Shown here piece after piece: positions 27,124 through 37,113 of a stretch of DNA of 64,000 bases (the stretch's first letter is position 1; each line of letters begins with the position of its first letter). The stretch is from NCBI RefSeq assembly GCF_002949795.1, contig NZ_CP026692.1, positions 2,043,501-2,107,500 of the forward strand, read 5' to 3'. The notes beneath the pieces are model-generated. The model did no database searches. It was given only the letters and a program-made list of their open reading frames with translations, and was not told the DNA's origin. The position numbers and the translations under genes were made by a program. The DNA comes from Nostoc sp. 'Lobaria pulmonaria (5183) cyanobiont' (GTDB lineage: Bacteria > Cyanobacteriota > Cyanobacteriia > Cyanobacteriales > Nostocaceae).

Positions 27124-27864
27124 GTGAAGCTATTCGTATACCACACTCCTGAATTGACTCCAACGGATAAAGCGCCAGAATGTGCGATCGCAGTCGATGT
27201 CTTGCGAGCTACTAGCACAATTGCGACAGTTTTGGCATCTGGAGGTGAAGCTGTACAAGTATTCAGCGATTTAGATCGGTTAATTGAAGTTAGCGAAAAA
27301 TGGCCCCCTGAAAAACGTCTACGGGCTGGAGAACGCGGCGGCGCGAAAGTAGCTGGTTTTGAGTTGGGTAACTCTCCTCTCGACTGCACACCAGAATTAG
27401 TACAGGGGCGGCGTTTGTTTATCAGTACCACAAATGGCACTCGTGCTTTACAACGGGTACAAGACTCCCCAAATCTATTAGCAGCAGCCTTGATTAACCG
27501 GGCGGCGGTGGTGCAATTTCTCTTAGATAAGCAACCAGAGACAGTGTGGATTGTCGGTTCAGGTTGGGAAGGCAGTTTTTCTTTAGAGGATACAGTTTGT
27601 GCGGGTGCGATCGCTCATAGTATTTTGCAGCAAAGCAACTTGTCACCAGAAGAACTCGCTGGTAACGATGAAGTAATTAGTGCGATCGCTCTTTACTCTC
27701 AATGGCAAGATAACTTATTGGGATTACTTCACCAAGCTAGTCACGGTCAACGATTGTTGCGCCTTGACTGTCAAGAAGATTTAAAATATTGTTCCCAAAC
27801 TGATATTTTAGATGTCTTGCCCATACAACATGAAATAGGAGTATTAAAAAGTCAAAAGAAATAA
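27124..27864 (+). CDS. comB: 2-phosphosulfolactate phosphatase family (ComB)
   Basis: This 246-residue protein belongs to the ComB family, magnesium-dependent acid phosphatases first described in coenzyme M synthesis. Family marks are [18 protein letters not shown] (about 21-38), AGERGG (67-72), [10 protein letters not shown] and [10 protein letters not shown] (about 101-110). Cyanobacteria do not make coenzyme M, so the substrate here is probably another sulfonate or phosphate ester and remains open. The start is GTG. Confidence 0.85.
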   Translation: MKLFVYHTPELTPTDKAPECAIAVDVLRATSTIATVLASGGEAVQVFSDLDRLIEVSEKWPPEKRLRAGERGGAKVAGFELGNSPLDCTPELVQGRRLFISTTNGTRALQRVQDSPNLLAAALINRAAVVQFLLDKQPETVWIVGSGWEGSFSLEDTVCAGAIAHSILQQSNLSPEELAGNDEVISAIALYSQWQDNLLGLLHQASHGQRLLRLDCQEDLKYCSQTDILDVLPIQHEIGVLKSQKK

Positions 27865-27904
27865 GGAATAAAAAGATGAGGGGGGTAAGGAAAATCACAA
27901 TGCC

Positions 27905-28801
27905 CTATGCCCCATGCCCAATTTTCAAATCTGTGAGCATTTGCCCAAGTCTTTGTCGCCAATGGGAAGGATAAGTCCCTAAAATTGTGGAAATTTTTCC
28001 ACAAGCAAGGACGGAATAAGCAGGGCGACGGGCTGGTGTGGGATATTCGGCAGTTGTAATGGGGACAATACGTTCAACTTTCAAAGGGAAGTCTAACTGT
28101 TGTGCTTCTTCAAAAATAGTAACGGCAAAGTCATACCAGCTAGCAACGCCGCTATTAGTGTAATGATAAATGCCGCTAATTTCTGGGGTTAACTGGGGAA
28201 TTATCTGGGCTATAACTGCCGCTATATCTTGTGCCCAAGTCGGGCTACCAATTTGATCGGCGACAACACGGAGTTCTTGGCGTTCTGCACCTAGTCGCAG
28301 CATGGTTTTGACAAAGTTACTTTTGCCAAAAGTTCCATAAACCCAAGCAGTGCGGAGAATGAAGTGATGAGTGCAAGTTTTCCGAATAGCTTCTTCCCCA
28401 ACGAGTTTGGTTTTACCGTAAACACTCAAAGGATTAGTCGCATCGGTTTCCTGGTAAGGGGTACACCCATTACCATCAAAAACGTAATCGCTCGAAATAT
28501 GAATTAGAAAAGCTCCTAATTTTTGGCTTTCTTGGGCAAGAATTAGGGGTGCAGTAGCATTAATAGCGGTAGCAAGTTCGGGTTCGCTTTCGGCTTTGTC
28601 TACAGCAGTATAAGCGGCGGCATTAATGATGATTTGCGGCTGCTTGGATCTGATAACTTTGCGGAGGGTATCAGGTTGAGCAAGGTCTACTGTTGGGCGT
28701 GCTACTGAGATAATATCGCCATAAGATGAGAGTATTTGTTGTAGTTCCTTACCCACTTGACCGTTGCTACCAATCAGCAAAATTGATTTACTCATAGTCA
28801 T
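27905..28801 (-). CDS. rfbD: dTDP-4-dehydrorhamnose reductase
   Basis: This 298-residue SDR enzyme does the last step of dTDP-L-rhamnose synthesis. It has the NAD(P) loop GSNGQVG (11-17), the SSDYVFDG segment (103-110) and the YGKTK pair of tyrosine and lysine (128-132). It is the last gene of the minus-strand polysaccharide cluster. The first or second ATG (28801 or 28795) may be used, because both follow CAAATGA repeats with no ribosome site. Confidence 0.93.
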   Translation of the reverse strand: MTMSKSILLIGSNGQVGKELQQILSSYGDIISVARPTVDLAQPDTLRKVIRSKQPQIIINAAAYTAVDKAESEPELATAINATAPLILAQESQKLGAFLIHISSDYVFDGNGCTPYQETDATNPLSVYGKTKLVGEEAIRKTCTHHFILRTAWVYGTFGKSNFVKTMLRLGAERQELRVVADQIGSPTWAQDIAAVIAQIIPQLTPEISGIYHYTNSGVASWYDFAVTIFEEAQQLDFPLKVERIVPITTAEYPTPARRPAYSVLACGKISTILGTYPSHWRQRLGQMLTDLKIGHGA

Positions 28802-28958
28802 TTGTCATTTGTCATTTGTCCAAGAGAAGCCACGCCCACTCTTTAACGTAGTTTGAATTAGTCCGATGAAAGACAAAGTTTTTCCGCCCACTATAAAAGT
28901 AAGTTTAGGGTATATCAAGAGGCGGGGTATGTAATAAAATCCAATGACCAATGACTAC

Positions 28959-29504
28959 TTAATCAAATACTTCAGCAGTTTTCAAAAGTTTACCCGCTTG
29001 GTCTTTAGCTGATAAAATTGGTGGCGCACTCAGGGGCCAATCTATCGCTAAATCTGGATCGTTCCATAGAATTGTGCGATCGCTTCGGGGCGCGTAGTAA
29101 TCTGTAGTTTTGTAGAGAACTTCGGCTATTTCTGAAACTGCAAGAAAACCATGAGCGAAGCCTGGTGGTATCCACAGTAAGCGTTTGTTTTCAGCACTGA
29201 GTTCAGAACCTATCCACTTACCAAAAGTGGCCGAGCTTTTTCTAATGTCTACGGCTACGTCAAAAATAGTACCGAAAACAACACGGATGAGTTTCCCTTG
29301 TGGTTGTTGGATTTGGTAGTGCAATCCACGTAGGACGTTTTGCTTAGAGCAAGAGTGGTTATCTTGGACGAAGTTCGTAACAATCCCTATGTCTTGAGCA
29401 AATCTTTGGTGGTTGTAAGCTTCAAAAAAGAAACCGCGATCGTCTGCAAATACTTGGGGTTCAAATTGTAGAACTTCAGGAATTTTGGTATGTACAATGC
29501 TCAT
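28959..29504 (-). CDS. rfbC: dTDP-4-dehydrorhamnose 3,5-epimerase
   Basis: This 181-residue cupin-fold epimerase acts before RfbD in dTDP-rhamnose synthesis. The family elements are FFFEAYN (25-31), DNHSCSKQNVLRGLHYQ with catalytic His62, a conserved lysine at 71 (QGKLIRV), PPGFAHGF and the late YYAPRSDRTI. Full length. It sits between rfbA and rfbD with gaps of 118 and 157 bases, possibly transcribed with them. Confidence 0.95.
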   Translation of the reverse strand: MSIVHTKIPEVLQFEPQVFADDRGFFFEAYNHQRFAQDIGIVTNFVQDNHSCSKQNVLRGLHYQIQQPQGKLIRVVFGTIFDVAVDIRKSSATFGKWIGSELSAENKRLLWIPPGFAHGFLAVSEIAEVLYKTTDYYAPRSDRTILWNDPDLAIDWPLSAPPILSAKDQAGKLLKTAEVFD

Positions 29505-29622
29505 TAATATTATTTATAGGATGTGCCACAGTGTTCTGATTGTTAGATGAATTTCGCATTCATATTTTACAGGCACTGTGTTCCAACTTTGACGGTGGCT
29601 TGTCCTATTTGTAACAAGTAAA

Positions 29623-30699
29623 TCACGTTAGTTCAATTTGACAGTCATCGCCAATCATAAATCGCAAGGCTTTAGGGCGACGAGGTGCAAGACTCAATTG
29701 TGCCCTTTGTCCAATCACACTATCAATAATACGCTGATGGATTCCGGCAATTTTAGCACCTTCTAAAATAACGCTGTGTTCTAAATCAGTATCAATAAGT
29801 GTGACATTGTTAGCGATGCTACTATAAGGCCCAATAAAGCAGTTTTCTAAATGACAATTGCTACCAATGACTACTGGCCCCCGAATTGTGCAGTTAATTA
29901 CTTTAGATTTTGCACCGATTTGGACTCGTCCAATAATCTGACTTTGGGCATCGATTTCGCCCAGAACTGATGCTGTTAGATAGGTATCGAGAATCAATCT
30001 ATTAGCTTCTAATAAATCATCTTTTTTACCAGTATCTAACCACCAGCCTTGGAGATTGTGGGCTATGACCTGCTTTTGCTGATTAATCAGGTATTGAATA
30101 GCATCAGTGATTTCCAACTCGCCTCTGGTGGAAGGTTGGATATTTGCGATCGCATCATAAATGAGGTGAGAAAAGAAATAAACTCCTACTAATGCCAGAT
30201 TTGAAGGAGGAACTTTGGGTTTTTCAATTAACTGTAATACCCGTCCTGTTTCATCCACCTGAGCCACACCAAAGGCACTAGGGTTAGCAACTGAACGTAA
30301 GAGAATCAAAGCATCTGGCTGTTGTTGGCTAAATTGTTGCAGAAAGTAACGTAACTCACCTAGTTGAATCAGGTTATCGCCCAAGTACATGACAAAGGGA
30401 GAATCTCCTAAAAAGGGACGAGCGACTTGGACGGCGTGAGCAAGTCCAAGTGGCTGCTCTTGTATGATGTAGGTGATGTTTGCTCCAAAGTTTTCTCCAT
30501 TTCCGGTTTTCCCTTGGACTTCTGCCCCGGTTTCTGGACTGATGATGATGCCAATATCAGTAATACCAGCCGCGACCATTTCTTCAATGCCATACCATAA
30601 AACAGGTTTGTTAGCAACTGGGACAAGTTGTTTTGCCCCGCTGTAGGTGAGGGGACGTAAGCGTGTGCCTTTACCGCCAGAAAGAATGAGTGCTTTCAT
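29623..30699 (-). CDS. rfbA: Glucose-1-phosphate thymidylyltransferase, long form
   Basis: This 358-residue nucleotidyltransferase makes dTDP-glucose. The pyrophosphorylase loop is GGKGTRLRPLT (8-18), followed by KQLVPVANKPVL and MYLGDNL. Unlike the 290-residue RmlA, it carries a C-terminal left-handed beta-helix with hexapeptide repeats (about 245-345: IIGRVQIGAKSKV, CTIRGPVVIGSN). This long form is common in cyanobacteria and actinobacteria. RfbB, the next enzyme in the pathway, is not in the window. Confidence 0.9.
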   Translation of the reverse strand: MKALILSGGKGTRLRPLTYSGAKQLVPVANKPVLWYGIEEMVAAGITDIGIIISPETGAEVQGKTGNGENFGANITYIIQEQPLGLAHAVQVARPFLGDSPFVMYLGDNLIQLGELRYFLQQFSQQQPDALILLRSVANPSAFGVAQVDETGRVLQLIEKPKVPPSNLALVGVYFFSHLIYDAIANIQPSTRGELEITDAIQYLINQQKQVIAHNLQGWWLDTGKKDDLLEANRLILDTYLTASVLGEIDAQSQIIGRVQIGAKSKVINCTIRGPVVIGSNCHLENCFIGPYSSIANNVTLIDTDLEHSVILEGAKIAGIHQRIIDSVIGQRAQLSLAPRRPKALRFMIGDDCQIELT

Positions 30700-30790
30700 A
30701 AGGATTTAGGATTAATTACAAGTCAATAGTCAAGATAATCGGAAAACTTGACAGAATCCCAAATCATTGCATTTAAATTCTGGCGTTAGC

Positions 30791-31885
30791 TTATATGTAA
30801 CGAGATAACACTTCGGCGGTTGCTTTTCCTGTTTTTTCCCAACTGAATTGTTGAGAGTGAGTGATACCTTGGCTAGAAAGGCGCGATCGCAATTCTGAAT
30901 TAGTTGCGATCGCCTGCATCGCCTCTGTAATTTCTCCGGTGTTGTAGGGATTGACTAGAATCGCCGCATCGCCAGCGACTTCAGGTAATGAGGAGAGATT
31001 GGAGGTAATGACGGGAGTACCACAAGCCATTGCTTCGAGGACAGGTAAACCAAAACCTTCCCAGAGACTGGGGAAAACCAGAGCGATCGCTTGATTGATG
31101 ATTTTTGGCAATTCGCTGTAAGGTACATAGTCAAGAAACTTTACCTGATTAGTTACACCCAATTCTGCAACTTGCATTTTTAAAATCGGGGTGTAACGCG
31201 AATCAATTGGCCCTACTAACCAGAGTTCATAGTCTTTGCAATTAGGTAACGCCGCAAAAGCACTGATGAGTCGCTGGATGTTTTTGTATGGATCTTGGCG
31301 TCCAATGTAGAGAAAGTAGTTGCGGGTGGGAAGGTTGAGAGGAAGGAAGTGAGTGCGATCGTGCGCTAAAGGAATTGGAGTAATTTTACTGGCGGGAATT
31401 TGGTAAAAATCGGTGATATCTTTAGCCGTAGTCTGGGAGATGCAAATAATGTGTTGTGCTTGCTTAAGAATTTGGGGAGTGTAGTAGCGGTGGTAGGCTG
31501 TGAGTGGTGAGAAGCGTTTGGCAAAACGCAACGGTATCATATCAAAACATGTGACAACAAAACGACAGTCAGTATAAAGGGGTGCTTCCGGTAGCGGGGA
31601 GAATAAAAGACTAGATTTGAGATTTTTATATATTTGTGGTAATTGAAATTGTGTCCAAATCAGGCGCTTAAAATGACCTTTTGTGCCGTGGTCTGGTGTT
31701 AAGTTTGACGGAATTGGATAGTAGTCAAAATCAGGATATTTTTGCGCTAATAATAGAGTGGGTTGCAAAGATTTTAAATAAGGAAAAAGGTTTTGAGCAT
31801 AGTTGCCTATACCCGTTGGTTTAGACAATAGAATAGATAAGTTAATAATTAATTGTTTGGCAGAGGTATTATCTACTATTTTCAT
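30791..31885 (-). CDS. GT4-family glycosyltransferase
   Basis: This 364-residue GT-B enzyme has the acceptor-side segment with [18 protein letters not shown] and the nucleotide-sugar site [21 protein letters not shown], including the family E-x7-E motif. I place the start at ATG 31885, which overlaps the stop of the upstream glycosyltransferase as TAATG; a reading from 31936 would overlap it by 52 bases. The donor is probably an NDP-sugar such as GDP-mannose or dTDP-rhamnose, but this cannot be read off. Confidence 0.88.
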   Translation of the reverse strand: MKIVDNTSAKQLIINLSILLSKPTGIGNYAQNLFPYLKSLQPTLLLAQKYPDFDYYPIPSNLTPDHGTKGHFKRLIWTQFQLPQIYKNLKSSLLFSPLPEAPLYTDCRFVVTCFDMIPLRFAKRFSPLTAYHRYYTPQILKQAQHIICISQTTAKDITDFYQIPASKITPIPLAHDRTHFLPLNLPTRNYFLYIGRQDPYKNIQRLISAFAALPNCKDYELWLVGPIDSRYTPILKMQVAELGVTNQVKFLDYVPYSELPKIINQAIALVFPSLWEGFGLPVLEAMACGTPVITSNLSSLPEVAGDAAILVNPYNTGEITEAMQAIATNSELRSRLSSQGITHSQQFSWEKTGKATAEVLSRYI

Positions 31886-33066
31886 TAAATAATGGTTCTG
31901 TAAGCGTTTAATGTTTCTTTTGCCGTTCTTTCCCAAGAAAATAATTTTGCTCTGGCTTTCCCTTTATTAATTAATTCTTGGCGTAACTGGGAATCACTGA
32001 TTACTTTCAGGATAGCTTCGGCTAGTTGAACAGGATCACTGGGGTCAATTAATATAGCAGCATCTCCTGAAACTTCTGGTATTGACGAAGTATTAGAAGT
32101 AACGACTGGAGCGCCTAGCGTCATTGCTTCCAATACGGGTAAACCAAACCCTTCGTAGTGAGATGGATAAACAAAGACATCAGCTTTTGAATAAAATAAT
32201 GCTACTAATTCATCAGATAAGTAGTCAAGATGATGAATTTGGCTTTTCCAAGGTGAACTCTCAATGTCAGCAAATATTGGATCGTAATTCCAACCTTTTT
32301 TACCAATTAATATTAATTGATGCTCAATTTTGTATTTTTTCTTTAATAAATTAAAAGCATAGATAATAGCATTAATATTTTTCCTTGGTTCGATTGTACT
32401 AACAAAAAGTAGATACGGGTTTGAAAAATCGTAATTAACCTGCTTTTCTAAAGCCGCAATATTTTTTTTATCAGATAAATAATTAGGACTGTAGCGACTA
32501 GCTAAAGGAGTAACATAAACTTTTTTGGGATCTACTTGTAAATACTCAATAATGTCTTTTCTAGAACTTTCTGAAATTGTCAAAACTAAGTCTGTCCATT
32601 GTAAACATCGTTTAACTTTTTCTGCATATCTTTTTACAACTGAATCTATATAATTTGGATATTTAATAAAAGTTAAATCATATATATTCATTACCTTTAG
32701 ACTATTATTACAAGGATAAACAGAGTAATTTGTTCCATGTAATAAATTTGGGTAATCAAAACTTTGTTCAAAATATGTTTGAAAATAATATAGAAATAAA
32801 TTTGAAACTTGAGTTGATGTTAATAATAAATCCGAGACTCTGACAGGTATAGGCAGTAAATAAATATGAGAATATTCATTTAAACAAGTAGGTACAGTTC
32901 CTTTGCCTAGAAGCCAATTTTTGAAGCCTGGTTGATAGGCAATACCCAGTTGAAACTCTTCTTGAAACTGTAAAGCATTAAGTGAGCGAATTAGATTAGC
33001 AACATAAAAGCCAACTCCACTAGGTTTTGGAAATACTGGGGTGGCATCAACTACAATTTTTAGCAT
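31885..33066 (-). CDS. GT4-family glycosyltransferase
   Basis: This 393-residue GT-B glycosyltransferase is related to its downstream neighbour. It has [17 protein letters not shown] near the start, a linker [17 protein letters not shown] (the donor-domain beginning) and [21 protein letters not shown] in the donor site. The gene starts eight bases after the gmd stop and is translationally coupled to the next gene. It is AT-richer than flanking housekeeping genes, as usual for surface-glycan loci that move between strains. Confidence 0.88.
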   Translation of the reverse strand: MLKIVVDATPVFPKPSGVGFYVANLIRSLNALQFQEEFQLGIAYQPGFKNWLLGKGTVPTCLNEYSHIYLLPIPVRVSDLLLTSTQVSNLFLYYFQTYFEQSFDYPNLLHGTNYSVYPCNNSLKVMNIYDLTFIKYPNYIDSVVKRYAEKVKRCLQWTDLVLTISESSRKDIIEYLQVDPKKVYVTPLASRYSPNYLSDKKNIAALEKQVNYDFSNPYLLFVSTIEPRKNINAIIYAFNLLKKKYKIEHQLILIGKKGWNYDPIFADIESSPWKSQIHHLDYLSDELVALFYSKADVFVYPSHYEGFGLPVLEAMTLGAPVVTSNTSSIPEVSGDAAILIDPSDPVQLAEAILKVISDSQLRQELINKGKARAKLFSWERTAKETLNAYRTII

Positions 33067-33074
33067 CAGAATAC

Positions 33075-34046
33075 TTAGGCTGCGTTTTTGCTCAATTTTT
33101 TCAGGTCATAATCAACCATAACCTCAACCAATTGCTCAAATGAGTACTGAGGCTGCCAACCTAACTCCGTCTTAATTTTATTAATGGAACCAACTAACTG
33201 GACTGATTCATCAGGACGATAAAAAGCAGGATCAACCAAGACATAATCTTGCCAGTTTAAACCAACGCAGTTAAAAGCACACTCAACGAGTTCTTTGACA
33301 GAGTGAGTTTCACCACTGGCGATGATATAGTCATCAGGATGTTCTTGCTGCAACATCAGCCACATAGCGTAAACAGCATCCTTGGCATAGCACCAGTCAC
33401 GACAGGCATCTAGGTTGCCTAATTTTAGTTCATTTGCCAAACCCAGTTTAATTTGAGCAGCTGCGTGCGTGATTTTGCGAAATACAAATTCTGTTCCACG
33501 TCGAGGTGATTCATGAGTATAAGTAATACCACAGCAGTTGTAAAGGTTGTATTTCTGCCGATAGTTGACAGTCATCCAGTGAGCGTATGCTTTGGCAACA
33601 CCATAAGGGTTGCGCGGACGAAAGGCGGTGCGTTCAGTCTGAGGCGATTCATCTGGTTGACCAAAAACTTCACTACTAGATGCTTGGTAGAATCGAGCAT
33701 CCGGTTTGCAGCGCCGGATAGATTCTAAAAGGCGAGAAACACCAAGGGCTGTGTACTCAGCAGTCAGGGCTGGTTGTGTCCAAGAGAGAGGAACGTAGCT
33801 TTGCGAGGCGAGATTATAAATTTCGTCGGGTTGACACTCGCTAACCACATCCATTAAAGAAGATTGGTCTAAAAGGTCGCCAGATACAATTTGAACATTG
33901 CCTGAGAGGTGGTTGATGCGCTCTAGGTTACTTGTGCTAGAGCGGCGGACTAAGCCAAAAACTTCGTAGCTTTTAGCGAGAAGAAGTTCAGCCAGATAAG
34001 AGCCGTCTTGTCCTGTTAAACCTGTGATTAGGGCTTTTTTAGTCAT
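33075..34046 (-). CDS. gmd: GDP-mannose 4,6-dehydratase
   Basis: This 323-residue SDR enzyme converts GDP-D-mannose to GDP-4-keto-6-deoxymannose, the entry to fucose, rhamnose, perosamine and related sugars. The NADP loop is TGLTGQDGSYL, the catalytic set is SSSEVFG with NPYGVAKAYAH, and the GMD-specific ESPRRGTEFVFRK follows. The usual YNHESPRRG reads YTHESPRRG here. No fucose synthase (wcaG) or reductase follows in the window, so the final sugar depends on a gene elsewhere. Confidence 0.95.
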   Translation of the reverse strand: MTKKALITGLTGQDGSYLAELLLAKSYEVFGLVRRSSTSNLERINHLSGNVQIVSGDLLDQSSLMDVVSECQPDEIYNLASQSYVPLSWTQPALTAEYTALGVSRLLESIRRCKPDARFYQASSSEVFGQPDESPQTERTAFRPRNPYGVAKAYAHWMTVNYRQKYNLYNCCGITYTHESPRRGTEFVFRKITHAAAQIKLGLANELKLGNLDACRDWCYAKDAVYAMWLMLQQEHPDDYIIASGETHSVKELVECAFNCVGLNWQDYVLVDPAFYRPDESVQLVGSINKIKTELGWQPQYSFEQLVEVMVDYDLKKLSKNAA

Positions 34047-34304
34047 GTGCTACAACAAAATTATCAAGATTGTGGAAATATTAGCTATAAGGTGTGAAAA
34101 TTAATAGGGTAGCAATTAACATCTCTGGTTAAAAGCATCATGTCTATAATGGCTATATAAGCGCCTATGCAAGAGTCGGGTAAGGGAATCGCCCTAGTTA
34201 CAGTTTTTTGACGATATTGGACAAAGCATATTCTAGAAATAGTGTGGCGATGAGAGCTTTTTATTATTGATTATTTGATGAGATTCATTACATTCAACTG
34301 GGTT

Positions 34305-34508
34305 TTATTTTTGCAAAGTTACCAAAATAACTCTACCCATGATAAAGCCCAAATCGATAATACGGGTTACGCGAACAGTTTCTCTAAATATAAAGTAACC
34401 CAACAAAGCTGAGAAAACATAAACTAAAAATATAGATGGGCCAGCAATACCCAGATTGATAATCTCCTTACTTCGTCTAAATTTATCAGCAAAATATCTA
34501 ACTAATGA
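34305..34508 (-). pseudogene. Decayed EamA/DMT-type transporter, C-terminal end
   Basis: A 67-codon open stretch with no start codon, bounded upstream by TAA (34509-34511). It reads KFRRSKEIINLGIAGPSIFL, then VFSALLGYFIFRE, then IDLGFIMGRVILVTLQK before TAA. This is the last helix pair of a small drug/metabolite-type transporter, as found in flippase-like genes of glycan loci. The N-terminal part is absent. It sits inside the polysaccharide cluster between gmd and the next glycosyltransferase gene, in the same orientation. Confidence 0.55.
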
Positions 34509-34795
34509 TTAGCAATCATTAAAAAGGGGAATTACTATCAGGATTAATTCATCGATATTTTTTTCATAATTTATGATTTGTAACAAATTATTATTACTCT
34601 TTGATTCAAAAATTTACACGAAGTAACAAACTCAATTAAATAGTTGAATAGATTTATTTTTAGCGATCACCTGCAAATCCATCTTATTTTTTTGAAAACA
34701 CTAACTGTTGTATATTGTTAAAATTAGTTACTAAACTATCACAACAGTAGCGATTGCTTGACCAAATTATTCTATCTTTAGAACCACATTTGCAA
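34509..34795. other. AT-rich gap in polysaccharide cluster
   Basis: Very AT-rich DNA upstream of the transporter remnant, with no open frame of note and no clear promoter. Probably the decayed 5' part of that gene, now unrecognisable. Confidence 0.4.
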
Positions 34796-35953
34796 TTAAT
34801 CCAGTAATTTTAAATAATCCTTCTCTATCTTCGACCACCTATAATTACTTTCAACAAATTTTTTTCCCTGCAAACCTAGTTGATATCTAATTTGGTTATC
34901 CATTTTTTCTATAGCCACCTGAAACTCATCTGCATTGGTATACCAAACTCCAGCTTGGGATCTCAAACATTGTCCCACCAAAACATCACATTTTCCATTG
35001 ACTATGACAGGCTTGCCCATTATCCAAGCTTCCAACAACACCATAGAAAGACTTTCATAAGGTGAGGACATTACCAGCAAATCACAAGCTGCTAAAGCAT
35101 TCCACTTAGTCTGCTCATCTACAAAACCCAGCGCCACAATATCTGGATGGTGGGGAATTGGCATTGTTGGCTTACCTAGCAATACTAACTTTCTTGAAGC
35201 AGATTCCTGCTTTCGCAACTGTATAAAGTAGTGAAAAAGCTCTTGACACCCTTTAGACGGGTCGATTCTACCAATATAAAGCAGAAATGGTTCATTGATG
35301 TTATATTTTTGCCTGAATTCTTTTGCGTTAATGGTTGATGGTGGATCTATCGCTACACCAACAACGGGTCCGTCTAAGTTTATTTTGGGAAAACGAGTTT
35401 TGAGAAAATCTCGTTCTTCTATCGTGTTGAAGATAAATCCACGAGGTTTTTCAAAGAATTTATCCCACATACTCATATAAATGGGCCATTCGTTATGAGC
35501 TAAAGGAGCTAAATAAGCTTTTTTTGCTACAAATGCCAAAGGGAAATAAGTCGTCGCATATAAATAAGTAAAAAAAATAAATGCGTCGTATTCACGCTCT
35601 CTTTGTTTGACGTAAGTAATCAAGTCAGGAGAAAATGGCCCTTGTGATCGCATCCATGCTTCTTGTTCCTTGATTGAGATGTTTTTTAAATGAGGACATA
35701 TTTTCTCAGACAAATGATTAAATTTTTTGATATCACGTGTCTGTGCTACCTGAAAACGCCGCACTTTAACACCAGCCACCTCTGTTAACCCTGGTGAATA
35801 GTAGTTTTTCCAAGTCATATAGTCTAATGCACAGGTTGTCAGTATTTCCGTATCCCAATAATTAGACATACGCTGGGCAATTTTAATACAGTGAGTTTCG
35901 GCTCCACCGTTAACCTCTAATCCACAGCGTTGGACTACGAAAGCTACTCGCAT
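34796..35953 (-). CDS. GT4-family glycosyltransferase
   Basis: This 385-residue GT-B enzyme starts with RVAFVVQRCGLEVNGGAETH, the acceptor-domain loop of GT4 enzymes, has the donor-domain start FLLYIGRIDPSKGCQELF, and ends its donor site with YESLSMVLLEAWIMGKPVIVN. The first half contains a conserved GGAETHC-type entry like that of the larger gene at 37.1 kb. It begins four bases after the methyltransferase stop, so the two are one transcription unit. Confidence 0.9.
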   Translation of the reverse strand: MRVAFVVQRCGLEVNGGAETHCIKIAQRMSNYWDTEILTTCALDYMTWKNYYSPGLTEVAGVKVRRFQVAQTRDIKKFNHLSEKICPHLKNISIKEQEAWMRSQGPFSPDLITYVKQREREYDAFIFFTYLYATTYFPLAFVAKKAYLAPLAHNEWPIYMSMWDKFFEKPRGFIFNTIEERDFLKTRFPKINLDGPVVGVAIDPPSTINAKEFRQKYNINEPFLLYIGRIDPSKGCQELFHYFIQLRKQESASRKLVLLGKPTMPIPHHPDIVALGFVDEQTKWNALAACDLLVMSSPYESLSMVLLEAWIMGKPVIVNGKCDVLVGQCLRSQAGVWYTNADEFQVAIEKMDNQIRYQLGLQGKKFVESNYRWSKIEKDYLKLLD

Positions 35954-35957
35954 AACA

Positions 35958-37109
35958 TTAATTATAAAAAGCTTTGATTTGTGATTTCGTGAAACGTATA
36001 TGATCTACGATCGCTTCATTTTCTTTTGGATGAGGATTTTTGGAAAAAACATAATATGATTTTCTTGATATGGATATTTTGTTCATGCTATTGTCATACT
36101 TTTCATGCAGTACTTTTTCAATTTCTAGTTGCCTATAAAAATTGTGTTTTTCAAATTGTTTTACCCACCATTGAGTATCAGCCCAAATAATATGTCCATG
36201 CATTGGATATCCATCTTTGTCTACATGCAGCTTGGAAAAATTTCTTACCTGTACAATGTCTTCCTTCCAATCTTCAATATAAATGGGAAAAATTGTGCCA
36301 AAAATAATATCTTGACCGAATGCTGGAATATTACAAAATAAATAGCCATCATCACTCAATACCTTGGCTATTTTAGCAATATAATCGTCAAGTTTATTAA
36401 CATTCAAATGTTCAAAAATATCTAATCCAAAAACTAAATTATATGTTCCTAAATTTTCTAAACTTAATAAGTCTCCTTTATGAATATTTTTCTGAATTTC
36501 AGGAAAAGCCTTATTTATTGCCATTTGACTAATTTCGACGCCTTCACACAATATATTAAGTTCATGAAGGCATTGTAAAATCGTACCATTAGCACAGCCT
36601 ATTTCTAAGGCTCTAACAGGCTGAAACAATGAGATAATTTCTGCCATTATTCTTTTATCTATATCAATATTTAAACCCCATACACCTGGTTTTTCATAAT
36701 AACCATGTTCCAAAATCATTGCTTCCAACCAATCAAAATCATCTTGACTCTTGACATTAAAAACGAGAATTTTATTAATTTTTGAAATGTCATCTACTAA
36801 TTCATAACTTAATGGTCTTAATTCTCTTAAATTTTGGATATGATAATTTTCTTGTAAAACTTTGTTAATAAACTCATCTGATTTCACTAGGCTTATAAGA
36901 ACGTTGGTTCGACTATATGCAGAATTTAGAAGGTTCATATAATGATTTAACCCACCTGGGTCTATATCTCGACCCAAAATTTCTTTATACGCATTTTCTA
37001 AAAAAATCTTATTAGATTCAGATGTAGAAATATTCTCTGAATTCCAATTATGGTTATTTTTTTGTCTTCCTTTATTTAAGAAATCTAATAATTTATTCAC
37101 ATAGTTCAC
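35958..37109 (-). CDS. DUF4214-methyltransferase fusion
   Basis: This 383-residue protein has a DUF4214 domain at the N-terminus (about 34-83: ENAYKEILGRDIDPGGLNHY), a module frequent in surface-polysaccharide genes, followed by a class I methyltransferase domain with motif I ALEIGCANGTIL (about 167-178) and LVFGLDIFEHL. A SAM-dependent modification of a sugar or glycan end is likely. It lies four bases after the double glycosyltransferase stop and four bases before the next gene, consistent with a tightly coupled operon. Confidence 0.85.
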   Translation of the reverse strand: MNYVNKLLDFLNKGRQKNNHNWNSENISTSESNKIFLENAYKEILGRDIDPGGLNHYMNLLNSAYSRTNVLISLVKSDEFINKVLQENYHIQNLRELRPLSYELVDDISKINKILVFNVKSQDDFDWLEAMILEHGYYEKPGVWGLNIDIDKRIMAEIISLFQPVRALEIGCANGTILQCLHELNILCEGVEISQMAINKAFPEIQKNIHKGDLLSLENLGTYNLVFGLDIFEHLNVNKLDDYIAKIAKVLSDDGYLFCNIPAFGQDIIFGTIFPIYIEDWKEDIVQVRNFSKLHVDKDGYPMHGHIIWADTQWWVKQFEKHNFYRQLEIEKVLHEKYDNSMNKISISRKSYYVFSKNPHPKENEAIVDHIRFTKSQIKAFYN

Positions 37110-37113
37110 TGCG

